Positions 44,790 to 54,782 of a stretch of DNA of 64,000 nt are shown here, piece by piece (within the stretch, counting starts at the first letter, position 1; every line of letters begins with the position of its first letter). This DNA comes from Endomychus coccineus (taxonomy: Eukaryota > Arthropoda > Insecta > Coleoptera > Endomychidae). Both the position numbers and the translations under genes were made by a program. The DNA lies in NCBI GenBank assembly GCA_958510875.1, contig OY294067.1, positions 56,060,039 through 56,124,038 of the forward strand, read 5' to 3'. The notes beneath the pieces are model-generated. The model was given only the letters and a program-made list of their open reading frames with translations, made no database searches and was not told where the DNA came from.

Positions 44790-45069
44790 TAAAGATTCTT
44801 GACCCAGGTATAAATTATATATAAATTCTCGGGAGATAGGTCACATTAACACTTATGCTTTATATTTTCTTCTCATCAGAAGACTTATTATGTCTAAAAC
44901 TGGATTACTCAAAACTAATGCTTTGTATAATACAATTAATTTTAAAAATCCAGTTTTAGACATAATAAGTGTTCTGATGATGGTAGTGAGAACGAAACGT
45001 ACGTAAAGACGAGAAAATATAAAGCATAAGTGTTAATGTGACCTATTTCCCGAGAATTTATATATAATA
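44790..45069. mobile_element. Foldback insert with hammerhead-like motif and 15-bp direct repeats
   Basis: The insert is flanked by AGTAATTTATTATAA on both sides (44775-44789 and 45070-45084), a duplication length that suggests target-primed integration rather than a DNA transposase. Inside, arms 44814-44906 and 44947-45068 are complementary, but the right arm carries about 30 extra bases holding the core of the ribozyme-like motif (44969-45010), which the left arm has lost by deletion. No protein-coding frame. Confidence 0.8.
44969..45010 (+). ncRNA. Hammerhead-ribozyme-like motif in the 44.8-kb foldback
   Basis: GTGTT, then CTGATGA (core box), one extra T, GGT...AAC (weak stem II), GAAA, with A starting the palindrome ACGTACGT, then A (H17), then AAGAC. 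Stem I GTGTT/AAGAC has one mismatch here, but the mirrored left arm of the foldback still reads GTCTT before CTGATGA, which would pair perfectly with AAGAC. That points to a decayed, formerly well-paired stem I. Confidence 0.5.
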
Positions 45070-45374
45070 AGTAATTTATTATAAATTTTTGACGAGAAAT
45101 AATTTCCCACAATGAACTAGCGGAGAAAATTACGTATTTCCCACTAGTACGAAATATTGCAATGGGCTTGGTGTTTTCCTCGTTATAAATATTTAGCACG
45201 TATATATTTAACCTCCAGAAGTGCCAGAAATTCTCATTTTAAGATTCAAGTTACGTAATCGATCGATCTATTTTATGATTTTATTCTGTGCCAGAAGTCT
45301 ATTTCTTGATTTTGTGGTGCATTTTGATAGAACATGTGACGAAGTGTATAGAAGATAACCGTCATTTCTTATAG

Positions 45375-45390
45375 CAAAGAGTTCTATATA
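45375..45390. repeat. Isolated MITE terminus CAAAGAGTTCTATATA
   Basis: 16 bases match the end of the MITEs at 7019 and 38259, with no partner end nearby. It abuts the inverted repeat beginning at about 45397, suggesting truncation at the junction of two elements. Confidence 0.6.
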
Positions 45391-45396
45391 ACTGCG

Positions 45397-45619
45397 TTAT
45401 AGTCATCGACATATACATATGGACTGCGCGTGGCAATGATAAGCGCGGCTAGTGCAGGCGTGAGAGGGAATACGAAAAGGCCGGCTCGGGACGTATACAT
45501 ACTAGCTACAGTACGCAGCGGCCAATAGAAACGCAATAGAGCCGGCCTCTTCGTTTTCCCTGAACTAGCCGCGCTTATCATTGCCACGCGCAGTCCATTG
45601 TATATGTCGATGGTTATAG
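45397..45619. repeat. GC-rich inverted repeat
   Basis: Arms 45397-45483 and 45541-45619 share ATGGACTGCGCGTGGCAATG and AAGCGCGGCTAG with their complements, then GGGAA-(T)-ACGAAAAGGCCGGC. The loop is about 57 bp. No coding frame. Much richer in G+C than the surroundings. Confidence 0.85.
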
Positions 45620-46078
45620 TACATAAACGTACCTAACCTATAAGTATATAGTAGTTCACGCGCGAGAATACTAGATTAATACGCGTTGTGCCAGCGAATA
45701 ATTACTCACGTCATCAATAAATGAACGTAAACTTTTGAGTCAAATTAGCATCTACAAAATCTACATTCATTATTATATTTTCAGTTACCGTAAGACAGAA
45801 GCACGGTCATACATACAGGTCTGGGAACTCGAGGCCGTTCCCTATGTGAGGAAAGAAATCGTTTTAACGAGGTCTTTTATGTGTGCGAGCATGTATAACA
45901 AAAAAAGGGGAAGTTATTTTTAAGGTGAGTAATACATTTTGACAAGAGTAAACAGTTATATTGCTTTTTAACGAAATAATAAATAAAACTACTTTGTTTT
46001 ACTATCACTGATATTTAATATAGTCGTTACTATAATAGTTTCAACACTAAACGTGTCATCTTCAAATTTTTTCATTTT

Positions 46079-46121
46079 TCGTCTGAAGATGACACGTTTA
46101 GTGTTGAAACTATAGTAACGA
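46079..46121 (+). ncRNA. Hammerhead-ribozyme-like motif in the 46-kb hairpin
   Basis: TCGT (stem I), CTGAAGA, one extra T, GACAC, loop GTTTA, GTGTT (stem II), GAAA, with its last A starting the palindrome ACTATAGT (stem III), then A (H17), then ACGA, which pairs perfectly with TCGT. The mirrored arm at 46010-46064 holds a second, slightly altered copy on the minus strand (core box TTGAAGA; stem III with a 3-nt insertion). Confidence 0.55.
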
Positions 46122-46471
46122 CTATATTAAATATCAGTGATAGTAAAAGAATAGTATATTATTCAACGAGCATATTATGGTGGCTATTATTCACGTGGAT
46201 GATGCACGAGCCGCAGGCGAGTGTCGTAAATCATCCCAGTGAATAATAGCCATAATATGCAAGTAGAATACTATACTTTGTCCACGACCCATAAATATTA
46301 CTTTGATACTAATAAACTTTGCTGTTGAAACTAGTCGAACCAACAAATTGTTGACGTTTCAAATTAAATTCGATCTGACTTGACGTTTCATAGCGCGCTC
46401 TATTTTTATCGTATTTGTCTAGAAAAATGTCTATCATGTTTGTCATATTGATGGTAGTGAATAATGATTTC

Positions 46472-46491
46472 ATTAATCACTAGTGATTAAT
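46472..46491. repeat. Perfect 20-bp palindrome
   Basis: ATTAATCACTAGTGATTAAT is its own reverse complement. It lies within the insert at 45966-46620. Confidence 0.9.
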
Positions 46492-47026
46492 GGATATCAT
46501 TATGCTTGAGGAAACACCTGCATTATGCATATTTTATACAATAGTCGTGGACAAAGTAGTTTTTTTTTATTGTTTCGTTAAAATGATAAACTATCACAAA
46601 GTTACGGCTTCCATAATTGAAGTTATATTGCTCTCTCAAATCAGAATAGTAAATATTTTACTCAATAATGTGATTGTTGTCATACTTCGATCGAAGCGCT
46701 AGCTGGTGGCCGAGCGAGGGACTACGAGTTTGGAGACATGTAAGAGACTCATGTCAAACATACGAGTTCCCAGACCTGTATGTACGACCGTAGACAGAAG
46801 TCTATGACATAGATAACTCTACTAGTAGTAGGTATATGAGTATAACCCACGGTCGTACATACAGGTCTGGTAACTTGGGGCTGTTTCCTATGTGATAAGT
46901 GAGTCCGCTAAGCGTCGACTGTCGCGTAGTAACAAAAGTAGTCACGTAGGAATATTCTCTGACAACTGTCAGTTGACTTGTAAACACAAGGAATACCTGC
47001 GTTTTTAGAAACAAATTACGAAACCG

Positions 47027-47206
47027 TGCATTGTGCCGAAATGCAAAACGGGGTACAAAAGTGTAAAGCAACAAACTTCTATTTTTAAAGTGCCGAAAGA
47101 TGCGGAAATGCGTTAAAAGTGGATGCTTGCGATCCGGATAGAAATCGTTTTAACGAGGTCTTTTGTGTGCGTCATGTATAATGAAAAAGGGGAAGTTATT
47201 TTTAAG
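47027..47206 (+). pseudogene. THAP-domain exon in element B, left half
   Basis: Reads CIVPKCKTGYKSVKQQTSIF, KVPKDAEMR, a stop, KWMLAIRIE..., then GEVIFK up to a donor-like GTGAG. C-x4-C-x-x-GYKS and FKVPKD are the start of a C2CH THAP zinc finger, the DNA-binding domain of P-element transposases. One stop and a small frame problem near the second CxxH pair disable it. Confidence 0.8.
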
Positions 47207-47578
47207 GTGAGTAATACATTTTGACAAGAGTAACAGTTCTATTCCTCTCAAATCAGAATACTTAGTAACACCGATTCCGGAAAGAAATCGTTTTACCGAT
47301 CCAAGCGCTAAGTGGCTGAGCGAGGGACTAATGTTTGACATGAGTCTTACGCGTCGCCAAACTCGTAGTCCCTCGCTCAGCCACTAGCTAGCGCTTGGAT
47401 CGAAGTTTGATGTCAGGATTAGGCGTCATATCGTTCAAATTTCAAGCCCCACAATACAGAGATTGATAGATAATAACCGCACATTTTAAGTAAAATAATT
47501 TTTCTCGTAACGCAATATTTACTATTCTGATTTGAGAGAGGAATAGAACTGTTACTCTTGACAAAATCTATTACTCAC

Positions 47579-47734
47579 TTTAAAAATAACTTCATAAAAG
47601 ACCTCGTTAAAACGATTTCTTTCCGGAATCGCAAGCATCCACTTTTTTCAAATTTCCGCATTGTTGGGCACTTCAAAAACAGAAGTTGTTTGCTTTACAC
47701 TTTTGGACCCCGTTTTGCATTTCGGCACAATGCA
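47579..47734 (-). pseudogene. THAP-domain exon in element B, right half
   Basis: Minus strand: CIVPKCKTGSKSVKQTTSVF, EVPNNAEI, a stop, KKWMLAIPERNRFNEVFYEV, then IFK before GTGAG. This copy keeps the AIPERNRFNEVF segment that is frameshifted in the left half but has lost the C-V-R-H part by deletion. Confidence 0.8.
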
Positions 47735-47960
47735 CGGTTTCGTCATTTTTTTCTAAAAACGCAGGTATTCCTTGTGTCTACAAGTCGAGAATGACAGTTG
47801 TCAGAGAACACGGCGTTTAGTGTCAGAGATCAATCTTCGACTACTGCGCCACCCTTTTTGGTACTACGCGACAGTTGACGCTTAGCGGAGTCACTTCTCA
47901 CATAGGAAACAGCCTTGAGTTCCCACTTCCCAGACCTGTATGTACGACCGTGGTATAACC

Positions 47961-48449
47961 TCACCGAATTTTTTAATATTATAATAGGTGGTATAGCAAT
48001 AATAAACAACTAGCTTCACTAGCTTGCTCAATGATAATAATAGATGACATTACCTTAGTTGATTATTGTAAGGCATCATCTATAAACCCTGGTTGAATTA
48101 GAATTAGAAAGCACCAGGAAAAAGAAATATGCAACCTTCATCATAAATTATAAAGCTCAAGTAAAAATGTTAGTTATAAGTTTTGAGATTAAACAACACC
48201 AATTTATATTAAGCAACTCAACTTGATCAATACACTTCTTTGAACTAATTTATGTATTTTATTATTTAATTATGGACATTCAAAAGTAAATATAAATAAA
48301 TACAATTGGAACACAACTTCAGGATACCTTTCATTTTCGAGTGACACTAGAAGTGAAGAAAGCAGCATAGTAGTATTGAATTCACAATGATATGGGGAAG
48401 TTTCAAAACTTCATGTCCATGTGGTTGAAACCATTCATCAATTACATAC
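47961..48449. other. Unassigned spacer
   Basis: AT-rich; no gene or repeat recognised. Confidence 0.4.
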
Positions 48450-49000
48450 ACTAGGTTTTCTAAAACATTTTGGCATCCGAAAATTCAGGTTCGGTCAGTT
48501 TTTCATCTTAACTTATATTATCATTTTTCGGGCAATCAACGATATCACCCTTCTTCAAAAGAGTGCAAGGCTACTTCTTGGATATTATTAACTTTATTTC
48601 TCCATCATAATCAATCGTTTTAGATTATGTTGCAAATAACAAATAGGCCCCTTCCAGAAGTCCTTAGAAGATCCTGCATGTACTACGATGAAGTGGTTCC
48701 CATCGTAACCTTCAGTTTTATTACCTTTTGAAGTCCAAGTTTCATTCAGGAAAATAGCCTGTACTTTCAGTGTAAGTACTCATGAATGAGGCTCTCATAG
48801 AGGTTATATTGACATTCTCAGTTAAAGCCCTTCGGTTGCCATCTTTTTATACTTAAAACCATGGTTTTTTGGATAACTTGTCATTTCAATGAAATTTCCA
48901 ATCGACATGCGTTACATCTTCAAGTAGTTTTTTGTGAGCTACGATTTTCGCGTGTATCCTATGTTGATGTACTGAAGACTGTTTGTTGTATAAGATACTA
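48450..49000 (-). pseudogene. IS630-type transposase relic, minus strand
   Basis: Minus-strand reading gives VQVIFLNETWTSKGNKTEG, then GNHFIVVHAGSSKDFWKGP, resembling the xDETW ... IVHAGxxxGF section of insect IS630-like transposases (as at 30905). Upstream is TEGLN ... ECQYNLYESLIHEY. Stops present. Confidence 0.45.
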
Positions 49001-49140
49001 CTTACGTATGGTAGTATTTGCCTTTGGTATGTCGTGAATTGATGACTTGTGGGCAATCATTCGCCAACAGTACTGTATATTATAGCACATTTTCTCTATA
49101 CTGTGATTAGTATTAGTGTGAATAATTTCGAAAGTCAAAC

Positions 49141-49558
49141 CACGGTCGTATACGTGGGTCTGGAAACTCTATGGTTGACTTGAGTCTCTTACGGGTCGCC
49201 TAACTCGTAGTCCCTCGCTCAGCCACCAGCTAGCGCTTGGATCACGAAGTGGTAAAACGATTTCTATTCGGAATCGCAAGCATCCACTTTTTTCGCATTT
49301 CCGCATCTTTCGGCACTTTAAAAACAGAAGTTTCTTGCTTTCCACTTTTGTACCCCGTTTTGCATTTCGGCACAATGCACAATTTCGTAATTTGTTTCTA
49401 AAAACGCAGGTATTCCTTGTGTTGACAAGTCAACTGACAGTTGTCAGAAAATTCTCCTACGTGACGACTTTTGGTACTACGGGGCAGTTGACGCTTAGCG
49501 GACTCACTGCTCACATAGGAAACAACCTCGAGTTTCCAGACCTGTGTATATGACCGTG
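49141..49558. mobile_element. P-superfamily-like element C
   Basis: Ends CACGGTCGTATACGTGGG and CTGTGTATATGACCGTG, flanked by AGTCAAAC on both sides (49133-49140 and 49559-49566). Length 418 bp. The minus strand carries the first part of the same THAP exon (49254-49379) in decayed form. This is the shortest of the three copies. Confidence 0.9.
49254..49379 (-). pseudogene. THAP-exon fragment in element C
   Basis: Minus-strand text matches the exons in element B from TGCATTGTGCCGAAATGCA to the segment around CGATTCCGAATAGAAATCG. Joining to the CxxH half is lost. Confidence 0.7.
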
Positions 49559-49566
49559 AGTCAAAC

Positions 49567-50199
49567 TGACTAAATCAGTATGAAACATAGAGCTATGAAA
49601 TACATTATGTAGACAAATTGGATACAATTTCAATGTAACATAGAGTATAATTTAACGACTTTCATTAGCGGTTTTTAAATCATTTCCAATATAGTTTATG
49701 TTTCTACTATGAACCTCTACGATGCGACCAACTTTCCAAAGCATCGGATGTATATCATCTTCCTTGATGAGTACCATGGGGCCAAGCTTGAGTAATTCTG
49801 CCATTAGTCATCCACATTGTTCTTTCTTGCAAGTTGTGTATATATTCTCGACCATCGTCTAAAACGGGATTTCTTAAAACTAATTGTATCATCACAAAGC
49901 ATCATTATCTCACCAATTTCAATTAAAAATGCCCACATCGCCGAAACTAAGAGAAAGAAACACGAATAATCGAAATAGTAACATTAATGTTTTAAGTATA
50001 TGAATCAAGAATCCCCTGCTTAGCAACTTTCTTATTAAATTCGAACTCATTTCAAAGCACTGTTTGAAATACGACTGAAACCAAAAAAATTGAACGCTCA
50101 AGTATCCACTTTCGAACCAGATATAGAAGATTTATGAGGTAATAGGAATTATTAGAAATATTGCTATTTGAACATTCTACCTAAAATATACTTTTAACA
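49567..50199. other. Unassigned spacer
   Basis: The minus-strand text around 49700-49860 (GGTCGCATCGTAGAGGTTCA, CCATGGTACTCATCAAGGAA) resembles the C-terminal DUF5641 tail of BEL/Pao integrases (order: LVLIKED, GRI, HPGxDGxxR in intact elements) but is too broken to call firmly. Confidence 0.3.
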
Positions 50200-50800
50200 T
50201 TATAAAGACGCATGTCGGAATTTGCGAGGCTTTTAATTAATCAAATTAGTATACATCTGACTTAGTGATTGAATGTCTGCTCTATGATTTAGTCAAGTCA
50301 TGGGAATCATCTCCAGAATAGATCTTTTATATTAATTGGTTTCTTTAGTTGACATATTAACATTTTTGTAATCAAATTGATGGTTATAATCAAAACAATG
50401 CTTAGCAAGAGCGGTGGAATTTTCTAAGTTTTTGTTTCTAGTACTATACTTACCGCCATACATTATTTTTGAGAGTATTGCTTAGAGATTCCAGTATAAG
50501 TTCCATCGCAATCTAAATAATTTAATTTGTATACTGTGTGGGTTTGATTACCTTTAGGTATTAAAGGTTTTAGAATTGAAAAATATTTACCAACACAGTT
50601 TTAGTAGGTTTATGCGCAACATTTATATCATACTTTTTAAACATTTCTTAATTTTTTCTGAGATCTCCGGAATGTATGGAAATGACGTTCCATTATAGGT
50701 TTTTTATTCTTTCTTTAATGATGGGGTTGAAAAATGTTTTTGGATAGCCATTCATTTCCAGTGTTTGAACAATTATCTCATAGATATAATGGGCAAGCAC
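50200..50800 (-). pseudogene. GIY-YIG-containing retroelement relic (Penelope-like)
   Basis: Minus strand: KYSTRNKNLENSTALAKHCF, then DYNHQFDYKNVNMST, preceded by a broken LDCDGTYTG-like segment and followed by KETN...RSILEM. This order fits the GIY-YIG domain at the C-terminus of Penelope-like reverse transcriptases. Further upstream FKKYDINVAHKPTKTV fits the end of the preceding reverse transcriptase domain. Stops interrupt it. Confidence 0.6.
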
Positions 50801-51023
50801 CCATAATGGCAAATTAATTTATTTTTCAAATCAATAGGGATTACCATATTTTTATTAATTTATTCATGTCATTTTCTACTGATAATGTAGGATCAGATTT
50901 TAATATTTTAAGTTTTTTCATCATTTAATAGATTTCGTTTTCGTAGTCACCTCTTTGGATTATGACATGTTCATTGCATTATGATATGTTCAAAATAATC
51001 TAATTTACTTTTTTTCTCAATAA

Positions 51024-51025
<2 letters not shown>

Positions 51026-51083
<58 letters not shown>
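51026..51083. repeat. (AT)n microsatellite
   Basis: About 29 AT units, followed within a few bases by a run of 12-13 G (about 51089-51101). Confidence 0.97.
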
Positions 51084-51084
<1 letters not shown>

Positions 51085-51101
51085 CAGGAGGGGGGGGGGG
51101 G

Positions 51102-53952
51102 TTAACCGATCATCACGAAATTTGAACTGAAGATTCCTTGAGCATCGAGAATAAAAGGGTATCAATTTTGTACCGTAGCTAGTACTGAAAGTATTAAAAA
51201 AAAATTAAAACTGAGAAAATAACCTGTAAAATGGCCAAAATGGGTCAAGTAACTTCCGGTTTAACAAGGTCATAAAGATTTGAGGGTATTGTTATTACCA
51301 TCAAAACAAACTTTTTTTCCATTTTCGCTCATTTTCCAGGCTTACTCCACTAATAGTGGTACAACTATTTTATTAAATTGTAATCGGTCTAAACCATTTC
51401 TTCCGTATTCTCGCGGGAATAAATTTGAGCCTTTCTGAATCCATCTAGGCTATTTTCTAAATGATGTCAATGTTTTCTAGTTATGGATAAGTATACATCA
51501 TAATCTTACATTTGACCAGTAGAAGTGTCCAAAATCACCTCTTGTGATTAAAAAAATGACGTCATCGAAGTTAATGATGGCTTATTGTGTTCGTCGTCAT
51601 TGAGTAAACGAATAATAGGTGGGAAGGTAGTCACGCCATCTAAGCACGTGTAGTCTTCGCAAAAAATTGGGTTAACAAAAGGAGTCAGTCAATTATTTAT
51701 CATATTACTAAACCAGCACCATCAGTTGATGTCTCCATATTATTCTTATTTTATTTTCATCGCCGTAAATATTATCTGCAGACAATTTTCTCAGAAGGGC
51801 AAACAAATCGTCATCTCCTATGTGACAGTCATGAATACTTCTTAAGCATATTTGGGAGTCAGTTGTTTCAAGTCTCAGTTCTTAGGAAACAATGAACAAA
51901 TTAGCACATCATCCTCTCAGCTTCGCCTATGGAATGGGTGGATTGAAAATTATAACAAAACATATGTATTTTAAAGCATTATTTATTATGACTTGAGTTA
52001 CAACCTAATTTATAAGTAATGAGTCTATAACAGATTTATACACAATCATAGAAAATGAAAAATTATAAGGGTATTTTATGGCACCTATGGTAAATGGTGA
52101 CAAAAACTTTTTAAACTGAACTTAGAAATAAATTGCATTCACATACTGCAGGTTGCAGAATCGATTATACTTTGGTAAAATATATACATCACAAAATATT
52201 TGTTTCAGTACGATATATACAAATCAAGTGGAAATTAGCCTCACATACAACAAAACTAATTTCTATAAATTAAACTGAATAAATACCATTTGAAGGCCTC
52301 CTGTCATAAACGATTTTGAGAGTTTTATACATACATCTTGCAGTGGTGTATTATTTTAGGACTTATACTAAAACAGTTTAAGAAAATGATATAATTCAAT
52401 AAAGGTATCACATTTTCAATATCATGATAATATAGGTACTACTATTATTCACTCTATAGCATCTACATATACTACTAGGGTTGCGTAATTTGTTGTAACC
52501 ATACCAAATTATAAGATAAGAAATTGAGCTAGGGTAGGATCCTGAAGGTATTAAAAAATACTTGGACTACACATATGCCCCGGTGCAATTGAGAAAATTC
52601 AACAGTAAGTGCAATCATCCACAGTCAAATTAGATCTGCCTAAGATCTAATTATGTGTGAAGAATAGAAGATAGAAATGAAACAGAATAATATAAAACCA
52701 CCAAATTATTTTGAACATGAATATTTTCAAAAAATAATGGAAAATTTGTACTTAGAAAAAATCGAAACATCGTAAATGTTTGAATATTAGCATGCAAAGG
52801 ATGGTTTGTTGGAAGGGTGTTGTGTTAATGTTCCTCAACAAGTGTACGATAAATTTTGCAATAATAGCAACCATTTACAAAGCTGTGTTTTATAATAAGC
52901 ATGCTGGGAAGGTACATTGGGTAGGTTGAGTTAGCATAGGTTCATAAACAGCTTTGAAAACAGTTAACAAAGAAAGACAAGGAATTTTCTATGCGATTAC
53001 TTGAAAAAAATGTGAATAAGACTACCAACAAATGAAAAATCCCACCACCGAAACACATGGATTTTGGTGAATTCAGAACATATTCAGGTATATAATATTG
53101 ATTTCCTGATTACCTACAGCATGATGCTAGTTGAGATAAAAATTGCGCAATCAATTAATAGGTTGAGTTTAAGGCGTCTTTGAAAAATTGAAATTTTCTT
53201 TGAAATAAAAAGATTTTGCATTTCGGTTTGTTGTTGACGGAACCATTACAAGAATATAGGTATGAATATATAGGAAAAAATTATAGCAATTTGTTTTTGG
53301 CAATTTTTGTGAATTAACATAGAGCTATTACAATTTTAATGTATATCGTTTTATTTGTGAAACCATTTCAGCACTAGGGCCAAACTGTAGTTTAGGAAAC
53401 TTCGGGTTCGGCGACCGTAAAAAACTTTTATTTCAAAAAATAATTTTCTAGTTCAAAAGCAAAATTATAATATAAAAAATATGTTGTAATTTATTGTGTT
53501 TTTGGGGTACCCATACTGTGTCATAAAAGAATATGGAACAAAAAAATGTATTCTCAGAGTCCAAGTTATGTATGTATAATTATCATTTACATAAGAGGCT
53601 TGTGAACGTGTGTGATTCAAACACAGTGCATGTGTGCAGTAATATACATTAAAGTCGAATTAAAATTTTTGGTGGTGATTGAGTTTATCGGTATTTATAT
53701 GACCATTACCGCTGCTTGGATACTTTTGTAATAGTTATCTAAAAAAAAAAACGCCAGTCATAACCATATTGAATATATAGAATGTATTATGAATTCACCA
53801 TTTATAATACAACAAATTACCAATTCCCTTCCAGACATTTTGAATAATTAAAACGAATATTTATTAGCTAAACCATATACCATGAGGGAAATAATCTTTT
53901 CCAAACAAAATTTTCATTATCTTGAATAGTAGACTTCCGCGGATAGCTAATC
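51102..53952. other. Unassigned AT-rich intergenic region
   Basis: No gene or full mobile element recognised. It lies between the UBE2A side and the 3' end of the RUSC-like gene. CCGATCATCACGAAATTTGA at about 51106 looks like a repeat edge. Confidence 0.45.
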
Positions 53953-54004
53953 TTGAAAAATCTTGGCTTTCGGATGGATTCCGCGCCACAATAGCTCGAC
54001 TTAA

Positions 54005-54047
54005 TGCCGATGTTTCGCCAACCATTACAGGTGGCATCTTCAGGGCA
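54005..54047 (-). ncRNA. Hammerhead-ribozyme-like motif, left arm of 54-kb foldback
   Basis: Minus strand: TGCC, CTGAAGA, T, GCCA...TGGC (stem II), GAAAC, AT, C, GGCA. Same as the right-arm copy except ACAT instead of ACGT for stem III, which breaks its self-complementarity. Confidence 0.45.
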
Positions 54048-54686
54048 GGCTTGACGCTTGAACTGAAACTGGTTCTACTGGATTCTATAGCCGTATTTAT
54101 TGTAGGAAAAATCCTTCACGCTATACAGTTCACTGCCTTTATTCCGGTAGTTAACTCCGTTTCGGCACCTGCCCCTCATCATCATCGCAAGAGGGGAGGG
54201 GACTTAGTCCCCTGATGCACTTAGGCCACTTAGTTGGGCCCATTGTGCGCTCCGTGGTCAAAAGCCTATTCTATTCTAGCACGTTTGTGGCCCGTCAGAA
54301 ACCCAGAATATTGCTAATGCTGGCTTCCATAAGTACCGGACCCTGCCGTTGTGTGATCATGTGCGAAGTGGAATTTTCGAGGATGGGTTTCCAAATGTTG
54401 GGAAGGTAATATCCTGAGTCACGGTTCAGATTATTTGGATGTTTCAGGATTTCTATAATAACATCCAAATAATCTGAACCGTGGCTCAGGATATTACCTT
54501 CCCAACATTTGGAAACCCATTCTCGAAAATTCCACTTCGCACATGTTCACACAACGGCAGGGTCAGGTGCCAGAACGGAGTTAACCACCGGAATCGAGGC
54601 AGTGAACTGTGTAGCGTGAAGGATTTTTCCTACAATAAATACGGCTAGAGTTCCAGTAGAACCAGTTTCAGTTCAAGTCTCAAGCC

Positions 54687-54729
54687 TGCCCTGAAGATGC
54701 CACTTGTAATGGTTGGCGAAACGTCGGCA
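54687..54729 (+). ncRNA. Hammerhead-ribozyme-like motif, right arm of 54-kb foldback
   Basis: TGCC (stem I), CTGAAGA, one extra T, GCCA, an 11-nt loop, TGGC (stem II, perfect), GAAA, whose last A starts the palindrome ACGT (stem III), then C (H17), then GGCA, exactly complementary to TGCC. With only four self-complementary bases, stem III could form only between two copies, as in dimeric minimal hammerheads. Confidence 0.55.
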
Positions 54730-54782
54730 TCAAGTCGAGCTATTGTGACGCGGAATACATCCGGAAAACAAGATTTTCCAAA

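Larger units (their letters stand above)
45966..46620. mobile_element. Retroposon-like insert inside element A
   Basis: Flanked by AGTTATATTGCT on both sides (45954-45965 and 46621-46632). Element B (47215-47250) shows the unoccupied site (AACAGTTCTATTCCTCTC), confirming the insertion. The insert has a 65-bp hairpin at 45997-46148 carrying a hammerhead-like motif, a second inverted pair around CATATTATGGTGGCTATTAT (46165-46260), a further pair ACTTTGTCCACGAC / GTCGTGGACAAAGT, and near-end copies of AACTACTTTG / CAAAGTAGTT. No coding frame. Confidence 0.82.
45802..46792. mobile_element. P-superfamily-like element A, with nested insert
   Basis: The ends CACGGTCATACATACAGG and CCTGTATGTACGACCGTA are inverted and flanked by GACAGAAG on both sides (45794-45801 and 46793-46800), the 8-bp duplication of P-type elements. 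The left end keeps the last part of a THAP exon (CATGTATAACA...GGGGAAGTTATTTTTAAG then GTGAG) but the first part is deleted. A 655-bp foreign insert splits the element at 45966-46620. Confidence 0.9.
46848..47952. mobile_element. P-superfamily-like element B, head-to-head double copy
   Basis: Both ends are CACGGTCGTACATACAGG (inverted), flanked by GTATAACC on both sides (46840-46847 and 47953-47960). Length 1105 bp. The left half carries a plus-strand THAP exon and the right half a minus-strand THAP exon, so the element is a near-palindrome made of two 5' ends. Between them lie GCGAGGGACTA / TAGTCCCTCGC segments also found near the 3' end of element A. Confidence 0.9.
53953..54782. repeat. 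Large nested foldback with two mirrored ribozyme-like motifs
   Basis: The left arm (from about 53953) and right arm (to about 54782) are inverted copies; the innermost stem, around 54385-54435 and 54460-54520, is nearly perfect (ACATCCAAATAATCTGAACC and complement). The left arm has an extra segment of about 190 bp (54160-54345; GAGGGGAGGGGACTTAGTCC) absent from the right arm. Each arm carries one hammerhead-like motif. No coding frame. Confidence 0.85.

Noticed and set aside
51026..51101. AT-rich tract plus G-run as a replication or regulatory element
   Set aside because: It is a plain (AT)n microsatellite and homopolymer; no supporting structure.
51120..51150. CTGAAGATTCC as a hammerhead-like core
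   Set aside because: No GAAAC box or paired stems follow.
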